The notes under the pieces: model-generated
Told to the model about the DNA's origin: nothing
Databases searched by the model: none
Seen by the model: the letters and a program-made list of their open reading frames with translations, nothing else
In this document: positions 49,776 to 58,503 of the stretch, in pieces
Layout: every line of letters starts with the position of its first letter
How positions within the stretch are numbered: position 1 is the stretch's first letter
Made by a program: the position numbers and the translations under genes
Source of the DNA: Bradyrhizobium sp. PSBB068
GTDB taxonomy: Bacteria > Pseudomonadota > Alphaproteobacteria > Rhizobiales > Xanthobacteraceae
Reading direction: 5' to 3'
NCBI GenBank assembly: GCA_016839165.1
Contig: CP069300.1
Span: 5,580,001 to 5,644,000, forward strand
DNA length: 64,000 nt

Positions 49776-52508
49776 TCAAGCGGCGCGCCGCAACTCTGCG
49801 GTCTGCTCTTTCAGCGCCGCGATCAGCCCGGGACGGTCGAACTTGGCGACATAGTCGTGGAAGCCGGCCTGCCGGCCGCGCTCGATCGCCGCCGGCGACA
49901 CCATCGCCGACAGCGCGATGATCGGCAGCTGGTTCAGATTGTGGTCAGACCGGATGTTCTCGGCGAACTCGAAGCCGTTCATCTCGGGCATCTCGATGTC
50001 GGTCAGCACGACGTCGAAGGCCTGCCCCGAGCGCAGCGCGGCGAGCCCCTCCTGCGCGCCGCCCGCGGTCCGCACCTTGTAGCCGGCGGCTTTCAGCACC
50101 GGCGCCAGCATGTTGCGGAAGAACGCGCTGTCGTCGACCAGCAGCACCGACTGCGCGCTGGCCGACGGACGCATCTCCTTGCGCGAGAACCAGTCGGCGA
50201 ACGCCATCGGGAGGAAGTGGCCGACGTCGATCACCTCGGTGGCCTGGCCCTTGATCACGGCCGAGCCCAGAATGCCGTCCTGGCTGCCCGCGACCTCGAT
50301 GTTGAGCTTTTCCTCGACGATGTCGATGATCTCGTCGACCACGAGCCCCATCGAGCGGCCGTCGTCGGCGAACACCAGGATCGGCTGCGACCCCTGCGCC
50401 TGCACCTCGACGCCGGCCATCTGCACCAGCGGCATCAGCTGCTCGCGGTACTGCACCATGTAGCGGCCGTTCGAGAGCTCGATCTTGTCGGTTGCGATCT
50501 CCTCCAGCCGCGTGACGAGGCCGAGCGGCACCGCCTTGGGCTGCGAGGAGCCGGCGCGGAACACCAACAGCGAGGTCAGCTGCTCGCCGCTCGCGGCATG
50601 GGCTGAGGCATTTTCGTCGGCCATGTCATGGGCCGAGGAGCCGGAGGCGCCGAGCGCCTTGGCGATGCCGTTGGGGTCGATGATCATGATCACGGCGCCA
50701 TCGCCCAAAATGGTGTTGCCGGAGAACATGTCGATGTGCCGCAGTTTTGTGGACATCGGCTTGACCACGATCTCCTCGGTGTGGAACACGCCGTCGACCA
50801 CGATGCCGAAGGTCTGGCTGCCGACCTGCGTCACCACGATGAAGCCGTTCTCGGCATCGCTGGTGGTGGTGGCGCCGTCGTCGATCCTCAGCAGCTTCTT
50901 GAGATGAATCAGCGGCAGCAGCTTGTTGCGCAGCCGCAAGACCGCGGTGTCCTTGATCCGCTCGATGCGGTGCTCGGAGTTGGCGCGGGCCCGCACCAGC
51001 TCGACCACGGACAGTTGCGGAATGGCAAAACGGTCGCCGCCGGCTTCCACGATCAGCGCCGAGACGATCGCCAAGGTCAGCGGGATCTTGATGGTGACAC
51101 TGGCGCCCTCGCCGGCCACGCTCTTGATGTCGATGGTGCCGCCGATCTGGTCGATATTGGTTCGCACCACGTCCATGCCGACGCCGCGGCCGGACACCGA
51201 GGTCACCTGCGCTGCGGTCGAGAAGCCCGGCGCGAAGATGAACTTGTGGATCTGGGCCTCGGTCATCTTCTCCAATTCAGCCTCGGTGACGAGACCGTTC
51301 TGGAGTGCCTTGGCCTTGATCCGCTCGGTGTTGAGCCCGCGGCCATTGTCGGCGATGCAGATGATGATGTGGCCGCCTTCGTGATAGGCACTGAGGCGGA
51401 TGGTGCCCTGCTCCGGCTTGCCGGCGGCGAGGCGTTCGGCGGTGGTCTCCAGCCCGTGATCGGCGGAGTTGCGCACCATGTGCGTCAGCGGATCCTTGAT
51501 CAGGTCGAGCACCTGGCGGTCGAGCTCGGTGTCGGCGCCGTGCATCTCGAGCTCGATCTGCTTGCCGAGTTCGCCGGAGAGGTCGCGGACGATGCGCGGC
51601 AGCTTCTGCCAGGCATTGCCGATGGGCTGCATCCGCGTCTTCATGACGCCTTCCTGCAGCTCGGCGGTGACGTTGGAGAGCCGCTGCAACGGCACCTTGA
51701 ACTCGGTGTCCTCGTTGCGGCGCGAGATCTCCAAGAGCTGATTGCGGGTCAGCACCAGCTCGGAGACCATGGTCATCAGGTGCTCGAGGGTATCGACATT
51801 GACCCGGATCGACTGGTTGGCGATCTTGTCGCCTTCCTGGACGTCTTCGGCGGCGGCCTTGCGGGCCGGCTTCTTCGCAGCTTCAGCCGGCTCGGCGGCG
51901 GGGGCTGCGGCAACGAGCTTCGCGGCAGGCGCCGGCGCAGGTGCAGCCACTTCGATCTCGGTCTCGCGGAAGGCACGCTCGAGCTCGTCGAGCGAGACCT
52001 CGCCCGGACGCAAGGGGCGCTCCAGCGTCTGCACCACCAGCGTGCCTTCGGCCATATCCGCCTGTACCGACGGCGCTTCGACGACCGGCACATCTTCTTC
52101 GGCAGCGGCATCACCGGCGGCCATTGCCGCCATGCCGCGCTCGACCATCGCTTCCAGCTGATCGATCAGATCGCGGTCGTTGCCTTCGGGCTCGGCCTCG
52201 GCCGCCTCGAGGCCGGCCAATATCTCCTTGATGCGGTCGATCGAGGACAGGATCAGCGTCACGGCTTCCGCTCTCACCGGCATGCCGTCGCGGAATTTGC
52301 CCATCAAGGTCTCGCCGGCATGCGCCAGCGCTTCCAGCCGCGGCAGCCCGAGGAAGCCGCAGGTCCCCTTGATCGTGTGCACAAGGCGGAAAATGTTGTC
52401 CAGGATCTTCGCGTTGTTCGGATCCTGCTCGAACTGCACCAGCTGGTTGTCGACCGTATCCAGGCTCTCGCTGCTCTCCGTCAGGAACTCGCGCAACAGA
52501 TCGTCCAT
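49776..52508 (-). CDS. cheA: Hybrid chemotaxis histidine kinase CheA with receiver domain
   Basis: A 910-residue soluble kinase. The HPt domain at the N-terminus has His44 in FRLVHTIKGTCGFLGLPRL. A Pro/Ala-rich linker follows (about 125-230), then the dimerisation domain (ADEIANQSIRVN-type block with HLMTMVSELVLTRNQLLEI), the ATPase domain with LTHMVRNSADHGLET and ICIADNGRGLNTERI, a CheW-like domain, a second CheW-like region (VPLGLVTRLEEIATDKIELS) and a C-terminal receiver domain (VLLVDDSAFFRNMLAPVL, acceptor in DVVLTDIEMPEMNGFE). Two coupling domains plus a receiver are typical of some alphaproteobacterial CheA proteins and suggest phosphate storage or feedback. First gene of the cheA-W-Y-B-R operon. 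Confidence 0.96.
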   Translation of the reverse strand: MDDLLREFLTESSESLDTVDNQLVQFEQDPNNAKILDNIFRLVHTIKGTCGFLGLPRLEALAHAGETLMGKFRDGMPVRAEAVTLILSSIDRIKEILAGLEAAEAEPEGNDRDLIDQLEAMVERGMAAMAAGDAAAEEDVPVVEAPSVQADMAEGTLVVQTLERPLRPGEVSLDELERAFRETEIEVAAPAPAPAAKLVAAAPAAEPAEAAKKPARKAAAEDVQEGDKIANQSIRVNVDTLEHLMTMVSELVLTRNQLLEISRRNEDTEFKVPLQRLSNVTAELQEGVMKTRMQPIGNAWQKLPRIVRDLSGELGKQIELEMHGADTELDRQVLDLIKDPLTHMVRNSADHGLETTAERLAAGKPEQGTIRLSAYHEGGHIIICIADNGRGLNTERIKAKALQNGLVTEAELEKMTEAQIHKFIFAPGFSTAAQVTSVSGRGVGMDVVRTNIDQIGGTIDIKSVAGEGASVTIKIPLTLAIVSALIVEAGGDRFAIPQLSVVELVRARANSEHRIERIKDTAVLRLRNKLLPLIHLKKLLRIDDGATTTSDAENGFIVVTQVGSQTFGIVVDGVFHTEEIVVKPMSTKLRHIDMFSGNTILGDGAVIMIIDPNGIAKALGASGSSAHDMADENASAHAASGEQLTSLLVFRAGSSQPKAVPLGLVTRLEEIATDKIELSNGRYMVQYREQLMPLVQMAGVEVQAQGSQPILVFADDGRSMGLVVDEIIDIVEEKLNIEVAGSQDGILGSAVIKGQATEVIDVGHFLPMAFADWFSRKEMRPSASAQSVLLVDDSAFFRNMLAPVLKAAGYKVRTAGGAQEGLAALRSGQAFDVVLTDIEMPEMNGFEFAENIRSDHNLNQLPIIALSAMVSPAAIERGRQAGFHDYVAKFDRPGLIAALKEQTAELRRAA

Positions 52509-52646
52509 GAAACCAACCTTCGAAAAACGCCGAAAACGCAGCGGCGCGCGAGATCGACGCGCCTGACGGAACTTGGGTCAGCTTCTCCGCAAAGCGTTTA
52601 AGTTTGGTTGAGCAAATGGAAAAGAACGGGATCAACAAAGAGATAA

Positions 52647-52671
52647 GGCCGCGCGATTGAATCGCGCGGCC
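52647..52671 (-). terminator. Hairpin between chpT and cheA
   Basis: GGCCGCGCGAT and ATCGCGCGGCC form a perfect 11-base stem with a three-base loop; on the minus strand it is followed by TTATCTCTTTG. It is 40 bases behind chpT and 139 bases before cheA, so it likely ends the chpT transcript and separates it from the chemotaxis operon. Confidence 0.75.
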
Positions 52672-52710
52672 CATCGTAACCTTTGATTAATGATCTTCGC
52701 GCGGCTGCCT

Positions 52711-53358
52711 TCAGGCTGCGGCGACAATGACCTTGTCGCCGTCGAGCGTGAGCGTCACCTTCAGCCCGCAGGCTTCCGCCAGCAGGCGCGTGTAATATGG
52801 CTGAACCGCATGCGCATCGACCGTGTTCGCCGACGTCCCGTTGAGGATATCGACGATGTTCTGCGGCACGCGGGCATTGAGCCCTGCGGATGTGATCCGG
52901 AAGAGCGTCGCGTCACCCTCGCCGACCGGATCGACGGTGAGCGTGCCGCCGCGCGGGATCGTCTGCTGCGCGACCACCAGCATGTTCAGCAGCAGCTTGA
53001 CGCGGTTCTTGGGCAGCAGCAGCCGCGGCAAATTCCAGGTCAGCGTCACCTTGCCGTCCTCGATGTGCCCCTTCGCCATGTTCTGGGCGTCGCCGAGATC
53101 GATCTGCGCGCCGGAGGAACCGGCGGCGCCGAATGCAAGCCGGCAGAATTGCAGCCGGGCCGATGCGGTCTTCGCGCTCTTGCGGATCAGATCGAGCGCG
53201 AAGTCGCGATCTTCGGGCTTCGGATTGTCGTCGAGGACCTCAAGCCCATTGACGATCGCGCCGACCGGACTGATGAGATCGTGACAGACTTTCGAGCACA
53301 GCAGTGCTGCGAGCTCGAGTGCATCGGGAGCGGGACCGGGAGACGAAGTGCCAGACAT
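52711..53358 (-). CDS. chpT: Histidine phosphotransferase ChpT
   Basis: A 214-residue dimeric histidine phosphotransferase that relays phosphate from CckA to CtrA (and CpdR). The helical hairpin carries His26 in LLCSKVCHDLISPVGAIVNG with LDLIRKSAKTASARLQFCRL opposite; the C-terminal half is a degenerate ATPase fold (LLNMLVVAQQTIPRGGTL, FRITSAGLNARVP) with no N, G1 or G2 boxes. The ATG at 53358 has AGGAAAC upstream. It precedes cheA on the same strand but a hairpin separates them. ctrA lies 12 kb away. Confidence 0.92.
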   Translation of the reverse strand: MSGTSSPGPAPDALELAALLCSKVCHDLISPVGAIVNGLEVLDDNPKPEDRDFALDLIRKSAKTASARLQFCRLAFGAAGSSGAQIDLGDAQNMAKGHIEDGKVTLTWNLPRLLLPKNRVKLLLNMLVVAQQTIPRGGTLTVDPVGEGDATLFRITSAGLNARVPQNIVDILNGTSANTVDAHAVQPYYTRLLAEACGLKVTLTLDGDKVIVAAA

Positions 53359-53509
53359 CAATTGTTTCCTGGAAAGCCGCACGCCGACCGAGGAGTGCGA
53401 ATCACGCATGCCTGTCGGCTTGATACACCGGGCAGACGGATGCTGCCAGCTTGCGGCGGGACTGACATCATGATCTCAGGGGAAGGCGAACAGGATATGA
53501 GACCCGCCC

Positions 53510-54334
53510 ATGAATAAGGCACAATCGGCCACCGTCGACTGCGACAAGGCCGCAACGCTACTCGAATCACTGACCGAGCTGGTGATCCGGGCCGGCGAGG
53601 CGATTCTCGCGGTCAACCGTTCCGCCATGCATGTGACCGGCAAGAGTGACGGCTCGCCGGTCACCGAGGCCGATCTTGCCGCCGATCACATCATCGTCGA
53701 GGGGCTGACGCGGCTGGCGCCGCATGTGTCGCTGCTGTCGGAGGAGCGCGTCCATCTGGCGACGCCGCCCTACAAGGACAGTTTCTTCCTGATCGACCCG
53801 CTCGACGGCACCAAGGAGTTCGTCGCCGGCCGCAACGAGTTCACCGTCAATGTGGCGCTGGTCACGCATGGCGTGCCGCTGCTCGGCATCGTCGGTGCGC
53901 CGGCGCTCGGGCTGATCTGGCGCGGCATCGTCGGCAAGGGCGCGGAGCGATTGACTTTGCAAGGCCACGCGGTGTCGCAGGCGGTGCCGATCAAGACCCG
54001 TCCCTGCCCGCCGCGTGGCGCGCCCTGGACCGTCGCGGTCAGCCGCTCGCACGGCGATGCACGGACCGAATCCTTCATCGACGAACGTGGCGGTGCGGTC
54101 CGCGCCGTGCTGGGATCAGCCGTCAAGTTCGGCCGCGTCGCCGAAGGCGAGGTGGATATCTATCCCCGCCTCTCGCCGACGTCCGAATGGGATGTGGCGG
54201 CCGGTCATGCGGTGATCGTTGCGGCCGGCGGCAAGGTGACCGATTCGCACGGGCATCCCTTGCATTTCGGGCTCGGCCGCGAAAACTTTCTGGTGCCGGA
54301 ATTCATCGCATGGGGCGACCCAGCCGCGGCCTAA
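53510..54334 (+). CDS. cysQ: 3'(2'),5'-bisphosphate nucleotidase CysQ
   Basis: A 274-residue magnesium-dependent phosphatase of the inositol-monophosphatase superfamily that removes 3'-phosphate from PAP in sulfate assimilation. Metal-site motifs are SPVTEADLAADHIIVEGL, LLSEERV, the core FFLIDPLDGTKEFVAGRNEF and SEWDVAAGHAVIVAAGGKV. The length and DGTKEF block are typical of CysQ. Divergent from chpT. Confidence 0.93.
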   Translation: MNKAQSATVDCDKAATLLESLTELVIRAGEAILAVNRSAMHVTGKSDGSPVTEADLAADHIIVEGLTRLAPHVSLLSEERVHLATPPYKDSFFLIDPLDGTKEFVAGRNEFTVNVALVTHGVPLLGIVGAPALGLIWRGIVGKGAERLTLQGHAVSQAVPIKTRPCPPRGAPWTVAVSRSHGDARTESFIDERGGAVRAVLGSAVKFGRVAEGEVDIYPRLSPTSEWDVAAGHAVIVAAGGKVTDSHGHPLHFGLGRENFLVPEFIAWGDPAAA

Positions 54335-54395
54335 AGCATGATCCGGAAAAGTGCGAAGCGGTTTTCCGAAAAGATCATGCTCAAACAAAAGAGCC
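54335..54395. repeat. Dispersed GCATGATC palindromic repeat
   Basis: AGCATGATCCGGAAAAGTGC at the left and TTTTCCGAAAAGATCATGCT at the right, in opposite orientation to the copy at 1358 but nearly identical to it. It starts at the TAA of cysQ and could act as a terminator between convergent genes. Confidence 0.8.
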
Positions 54396-54397
54396 GA

Positions 54398-54904
54398 TTA
54401 CTGTGCGAGACCTTCTTCCAGCTCCGGCCAGCGCGCCGCGGCTTCCGTCAGGAAGCGCGCGGGATCGGCGGCAAAGGCATCGCGGCTGTGTTCCCGATTG
54501 AACAGATAGAGCCTGTTCCCGATCACGACCCAGAATCGCGGATTGCCCGCGCAGGTGACGCCCCGCACCAGATCGGTCGGGTCGTAGCCGCCGAACTGTG
54601 GGCCATAGATTTCCGGATGTGCCACGAATGAGGCACGGTTGCCTTCGTTACGGAAACGCCAGACCACGCCGCTTCCGGCGGCCTCGAATTCCGGCCGCCC
54701 CTGGGTGGCGGCGGCGTCGGTGAAATAGGCGACCGGATCGAATCCCTCGATCGCAAGGCCGGAGTAGCGGTTCGTCACCACGCGCTCGCTCGTGGTGGCC
54801 CGAACCGGCAAAGCGGGCCAGATGGCCGCCAAAATGCCCGCCAACAGGCCGAAAAACGCCATGCCCCGGCACGATCCATATCTTTCCTGCCGTTGTGCCG
54901 TCAT
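54398..54904 (-). CDS. YHS domain protein, secreted
   Basis: A 168-residue protein with an N-terminal hydrophobic signal (MAFFGLLAGILAAIWPALPV, after a basic leader), then the YHS-like core LAIEGFDPVAYFTDAAATQG, WRFRNEGNRASFVAHPEIYG and GGYDPTDLVRGVTCAGNPRF. YHS domains bind metals or accompany copper enzymes. The ATG at 54904 is taken; 54922 and 54844 are alternatives, and none has a clear ribosome binding site. Divergent from eipA. Confidence 0.82.
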   Translation of the reverse strand: MTAQRQERYGSCRGMAFFGLLAGILAAIWPALPVRATTSERVVTNRYSGLAIEGFDPVAYFTDAAATQGRPEFEAAGSGVVWRFRNEGNRASFVAHPEIYGPQFGGYDPTDLVRGVTCAGNPRFWVVIGNRLYLFNREHSRDAFAADPARFLTEAAARWPELEEGLAQ

Positions 54905-55015
54905 AGTTGATACCGATAACATCCGAGTCGAGGGGACACCGGGCGCAACCTAGAGCCGTGCCTGTTGGCATCAGGTTAAAGGGCAACGCCCGGATTTCGA
55001 TAGCAGGGGTTCTTA

Positions 55016-55621
55016 ATGACTTTCGCATCACGCCTTGCCGCGGTCGCGTTTGCCGCGCTGATGTGCTGGAGCGCAGGGGCGTCCGCGCAGCAGCCCCCAC
55101 CACCGCAATATCCGCCGCCGCAGCGTCAACCGACCCCGTATACTTACGGGCCCGACGAACTGGTCGGCGCCGGACACAAGTTCTTCGGCAACGTTTCGCG
55201 CGGACTCGCCTCGGTGATCGAGCGCGCGGTCAGCCAATGGGGTCTGCCCAACGGTTATGTGCTCGGCGAGGAAGGCTCCGGCGCGTTCGTGGCCGGACTG
55301 CGCTATGGCGAAGGCACGCTCTACACCAAGAACGCCGGCGACCTCAGGGTCTACTGGCAGGGTCCCTCGGTCGGCTTCGACTGGGGCGGCGACGGCGCCC
55401 GGACCATGACGCTGGTCTACAATCTGCCCTCGACGCAGGCGATCTATCAGCGCTTCGTCGGCATCGACGGCTCCGCCTATATCGTCGGCGGCTTCGGCAT
55501 GACGGCACTCACCGCCAACAACATCGTGCTGGTCCCGATTCGCTCGGGCATCGGCCTCAGGCTCGGCGCCAGCGTCGGCTATCTCAAATACACCCCGCGC
55601 GCGACCTGGAACCCGTTCTAG
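55016..55621 (+). CDS. eipA: EipA/DUF1134 envelope integrity protein
   Basis: A 201-residue periplasmic protein with a signal peptide (LAAVAFAALMCWSAGASAQ), a proline- and glutamine-rich spacer (QPPPPQYPPPQRQPTPY) and the DUF1134 domain: GHKFFGNVSRGLASVIERAV, GYVLGEEGSGAFVAGLRYGE and FVGIDGSAYIVGGFGMTAL. In Brucella the family member EipA is needed for envelope integrity. The ATG follows GCAGGGGTTCTTA. A second, coiled-coil membrane protein gene follows, which may act in the same envelope process. Confidence 0.9.
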   Translation: MTFASRLAAVAFAALMCWSAGASAQQPPPPQYPPPQRQPTPYTYGPDELVGAGHKFFGNVSRGLASVIERAVSQWGLPNGYVLGEEGSGAFVAGLRYGEGTLYTKNAGDLRVYWQGPSVGFDWGGDGARTMTLVYNLPSTQAIYQRFVGIDGSAYIVGGFGMTALTANNIVLVPIRSGIGLRLGASVGYLKYTPRATWNPF

Positions 55622-55767
55622 GCCGCAAGCCCCGGTCGGTTGAATCCGCCGGGGCGCGTCGGCGCCGTTAGCGATTCACCTTAACGCGGCAACGGGCTGG
55701 CCTTCGGCTGGCCCGCCGTGGCATTGTGATTAACAAATTCTTTCTTCCTCTCCTGGAGTGATCTTTC

Positions 55768-57063
55768 ATGATCGAGCCGATCATGTACGCGGCGATCGGT
55801 TTCCTGATCTCGATGCTGTGTGGCCTGATGATCGTGCCGCTGGTGCATAACCGGGCGGTGCGGCTGACCACGCGCCGGATGGAGGCGGCCACCCCGCTGT
55901 CGATGGCCGAGATCCAGGCCGACAAGGACCAGCTCCGCGCCGAATTCGCCATGTCGGCCCGCCGGCTCGAGATGAGCGTCGACCAGCTCAAGAGCAAGAC
56001 CACGAGCCAGCTCGCCGAGCTCGGCAAGAAGACCGATGCGATCAACCGCATGAAGATCGAGCTCGGCGAGAAGAACGCCGCGATCTTCGCGCTGGAAGCG
56101 CGCGAGAAGGCAATGAAGGAGCAGCTTCGCGCCACCGAGGAAGAGTTCGCCGCCAAGACCGAGCTGCTGCGCACCGCCGAGCAGGCGCTGACCGACAAGC
56201 AGGGCGAGCTCGGCAGGATCAACGCCGAGCTCAACGACCGCTCGATGACCGCCGACAGCCGCCAGGTCGAACTGGTCGCGGTGCGGACCCAGGTCGAGGA
56301 ACTGAAGACCCGCGTCGGCGACGCCGCCAGGGAATTCGCGGCGACCGAAGCCCGCCTCGCCCAAGAGCGCAGCCAGTCGGAAACCGCAACGCGCGATCTC
56401 ACCGATGCGCGCGGCCGGGTCGAGAATCTGAGCCAGCGGGTCACCGATCTCGACCGCCAGCTGATCGTCCAGGTCAAGGAAGCCGAGATGCTCGGCAATC
56501 GCGTCAGCGACCTCGAGACACGGCTTGCGACCCAGGGCAAGCTGCTCGCCGAGCGCGAATTCGAGAACGGCCAGCTCAAGCAGGCCAATGCTGCCGCCGA
56601 GCGGACCCTGCAGGAATTGCGCGAGGAGATCGCCGCAACCGGCGGCGGCAAATCGTCCGCGCTCGAGAAGCTGCGCCAGGAGAAGGCCGCGCTCGAGGAG
56701 CAGCTACGCACAGCCCGCGACGAGCGCGGCAAGCTGCAGCGCGACATCAACGCGATCCAGCAGCAGGCCGAAAGCTCCTGGGCAACCGAGCGGATGGAGA
56801 ACGCGCTGCTGCGCGAGCGCATCAACGACATCGCGGCCGAGGTGGCCAAGCTGGCAATCCAGCTCGAGGGCCCCAATTCGGCGATCGAGGCCATGCTGGC
56901 GGCGGAGCCGACCGTGCCGGCCAAGGCCGCCGCCAAGCCCGCCAACGGTGCAGCAAACGGCGTCTCGCCGGGCAGCGGGATGCCCGAAGGCGGCGGCACG
57001 CTCGCCGAACGCATCCGGGCGCTGCAGTCACACGCCTCCCGCGCCCGCCAGCAGGGAGCCTGA
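55768..57063 (+). CDS. Inner-membrane coiled-coil protein
   Basis: A 431-residue protein with one N-terminal membrane helix (YAAIGFLISMLCGLMIVPLV, residues 7-26) and then over three hundred residues of near-continuous coiled coil, for example LEMSVDQLKSKTTSQLAELG, SDLETRLATQGKLLAEREFE and RQEKAALEEQLRTARDERGK. A short disordered Pro/Gly/Ala tail ends in GGTLAERIRALQSHASRARQ. It has the build of a membrane-anchored spacer or scaffold. I know no named family. It follows eipA on the same strand after 146 bases and has GGAG ten bases before its ATG. Confidence 0.8.
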   Translation: MIEPIMYAAIGFLISMLCGLMIVPLVHNRAVRLTTRRMEAATPLSMAEIQADKDQLRAEFAMSARRLEMSVDQLKSKTTSQLAELGKKTDAINRMKIELGEKNAAIFALEAREKAMKEQLRATEEEFAAKTELLRTAEQALTDKQGELGRINAELNDRSMTADSRQVELVAVRTQVEELKTRVGDAAREFAATEARLAQERSQSETATRDLTDARGRVENLSQRVTDLDRQLIVQVKEAEMLGNRVSDLETRLATQGKLLAEREFENGQLKQANAAAERTLQELREEIAATGGGKSSALEKLRQEKAALEEQLRTARDERGKLQRDINAIQQQAESSWATERMENALLRERINDIAAEVAKLAIQLEGPNSAIEAMLAAEPTVPAKAAAKPANGAANGVSPGSGMPEGGGTLAERIRALQSHASRARQQGA

Positions 57064-57176
57064 TTTACGCAGGGTTTGGCTTGACACCCCTACCCGGCAC
57101 TTCGTAAATCGCACGCTCTGACGAAGCGCCTTCATCGACCGGCCGCCGACCAGCGGCCTTTGGCACGTCACATCCC

Positions 57177-57251
57177 GGACGCATAGCTCAGCGGGAGAGC
57201 GTTCCCTTCACACGGGAGAGGTCCAAGGTTCGATCCCTTGTGCGTCCACCA
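57177..57251 (+). tRNA. tRNA-Val (CAC)
   Basis: A 75-base cloverleaf. Acceptor arms GGACGCA (57177-57183) and TGCGTCC (57241-57247) pair fully; D arm GCTC/GAGC; anticodon arm TTCCC/GGGAG around TTCACAC gives anticodon CAC, which reads GTG; T arm has GGTTCGATC. The discriminator A and the CCA end (57249-57251) are encoded. No attachment-site duplication or integrase is seen beside it. Confidence 0.95.
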
Positions 57252-57443
57252 TTCCTTTCCCGCCTGTCACCCAACCGCAGACTTTGGCCGGGCGTTATGC
57301 CGTCCCCGTACCCGGTCCACCGCAGCGCAACAAGCGCGCCGGGGAAGATCGGCCGACCACCCCTCCCACGGAGTCCTACGGGGTTTTGTTTACAGGCCTC
57401 CTCGGCTACCTTCCCGGAACTCGCGGGGGCCAGGGAAGTCTCG

Positions 57444-57815
57444 ATGCGCAAGGGCAACGACTACATTCTGAAGCTGCGGCCTTGGTCCCTGTCGACCTTC
57501 GTCGTCGCCCTGCTGGTCGTGGTGCTGGCGACCGCGACCCAGGAGATGTTCGCAAGCTTCGGCATGCAACTCTATTTCGCTGGCTTCGTGCCGGCGATCC
57601 TGGTCGCCGGCCTGATGGGCGGCGCGCCGGCCGGCGCTTTCGCCACGATCATCACCGTTCCGATCGTCTGGTGGGCGTTCATGCCGCCCTATTTCGAATT
57701 CGCCTGGCCGACGGCCGACGACTACGACAGCATCGCGATGTTCCTGCTGTCGAGCGGGCTCCTGGTCAGCTTTTCGCAGCTCTATCGGGAAGCGCTGGTC
57801 ATCCTGCGCAAGTAA
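57444..57815 (+). CDS. DUF4118 membrane protein
   Basis: A 123-residue protein with three to four membrane helices: WSLSTFVVALLVVVLATATQ, LYFAGFVPAILVAGLMGGAP, FATIITVPIVWWAFMPPYF and SIAMFLLSSGLLVSFSQLY. It resembles the stand-alone form of the DUF4118 domain, which in KdpD and some hybrid kinases forms the membrane sensor, but there is no kinase part. The ATG at 57444 has AGGGAAG eight bases upstream; the longer frame from 57240 overlaps the tRNA end and is rejected. Confidence 0.82.
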   Translation: MRKGNDYILKLRPWSLSTFVVALLVVVLATATQEMFASFGMQLYFAGFVPAILVAGLMGGAPAGAFATIITVPIVWWAFMPPYFEFAWPTADDYDSIAMFLLSSGLLVSFSQLYREALVILRK

Positions 57816-57883
57816 CGCGCCCGGCGCGGACCGCTCCTGCTCGACTGTGGCGGCAAGCCGGCCGCCTGCACCGATCGACCGCC

Positions 57884-58024
57884 TCAGATCCCGAACATCC
57901 AGACCGCGACGATGGTGGCCAGCGTTGCCAGTCCGCTGGTGGTCCAGCCCACCGCGTAGAAGGTGTCGTCGGGGGCGGTGTCGAGCACCGTATTGGTGGT
58001 TTCCGTCACTGATCGCCAACGCAT
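57884..58024 (-). CDS. Small single-span membrane protein, 46 residues
   Basis: Starts MRWRSVTETTNTVLDTAPDD and ends SGLATLATIVAVWMFGI. A soluble N-terminal half and a C-terminal hydrophobic helix make a tail-anchored topology. GGAGAGACGCC directly precedes the ATG at 58024. Not found in a known family by eye; coding status rests on the ribosome binding site and amino-acid pattern. Confidence 0.55.
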   Translation of the reverse strand: MRWRSVTETTNTVLDTAPDDTFYAVGWTTSGLATLATIVAVWMFGI

Positions 58025-58204
58025 GGCGTCTCTCCTCGGAACTCCTGCCCGGCGACATAACGCGGCTCGCGGTTCCCGGTTCCGCCTCGATCGCAGCGGC
58101 CGCGCCGTTCACGCTGAGCTCACGGACTGCTGATCGGCAACGCGGAACCTGCGACATTCTGTCCCGTTGAGGGGCGCCGGAAACCAACTTGGGAGAACCA
58201 TCCG

Positions 58205-58432
58205 ATGCGAACACTGATCCTCGCCGCCACCGCCCTCGCCTTCGTCTCGTCCACCGCACTCGCGCAGGACAAGGCAGGCGGTACCACGGCCCCCGCAGCA
58301 CAAAGCGGCGACACAGCGGCCAAGGGCGAGGCGACCAAGATGGCGCCGAAGAAGAAAGCCAAGAAGGCAAAGAAATCGAAGGCCAAGTCCGGCGGCGCCG
58401 CCACCACCGGCGACGATGCGACCAAGCAATAA
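58205..58432 (+). CDS. Small secreted lysine-rich protein
   Basis: A 75-residue product with a signal peptide (LILAATALAFVSSTALAQ) and a very basic mature part (MAPKKKAKKAKKSKAKSGGA) flanked by Ala/Thr/Gly-rich ends. The lysine cluster would bind anions such as lipopolysaccharide, teichoic-like polymers or DNA in the periplasm. Such short histone-H1-like secreted peptides are common in rhizobia and unnamed. GGAGAACCATCCG precedes the ATG and a strong terminator follows at 58476. Confidence 0.75.
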   Translation: MRTLILAATALAFVSSTALAQDKAGGTTAPAAQSGDTAAKGEATKMAPKKKAKKAKKSKAKSGGAATTGDDATKQ

Positions 58433-58475
58433 TCAGAAACAATCGCGCACCGCGATCACGGAAGAGACGAAACGG

Positions 58476-58503
58476 AAAAGGCCGCCCGAAGGCGGCCTTT
58501 TTG
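58476..58503 (+). terminator. Rho-independent terminator
   Basis: AAAAGGCCGCC and GGCGGCCTTTTT form an eleven-base stem around CGAA, followed by T residues. It ends the lysine-rich protein unit. From here to 58802 no gene is evident. Confidence 0.92.

Noticed and set aside
50628..52601. A 657-codon frame on the plus strand opposite cheA
   Set aside because: Composition and lack of motifs show it is a shadow of cheA.
57177..57251. tRNA-Val as a possible integration site of an island
   Set aside because: No integrase gene, no direct repeat of the tRNA 3' end and no shift in composition on either side.
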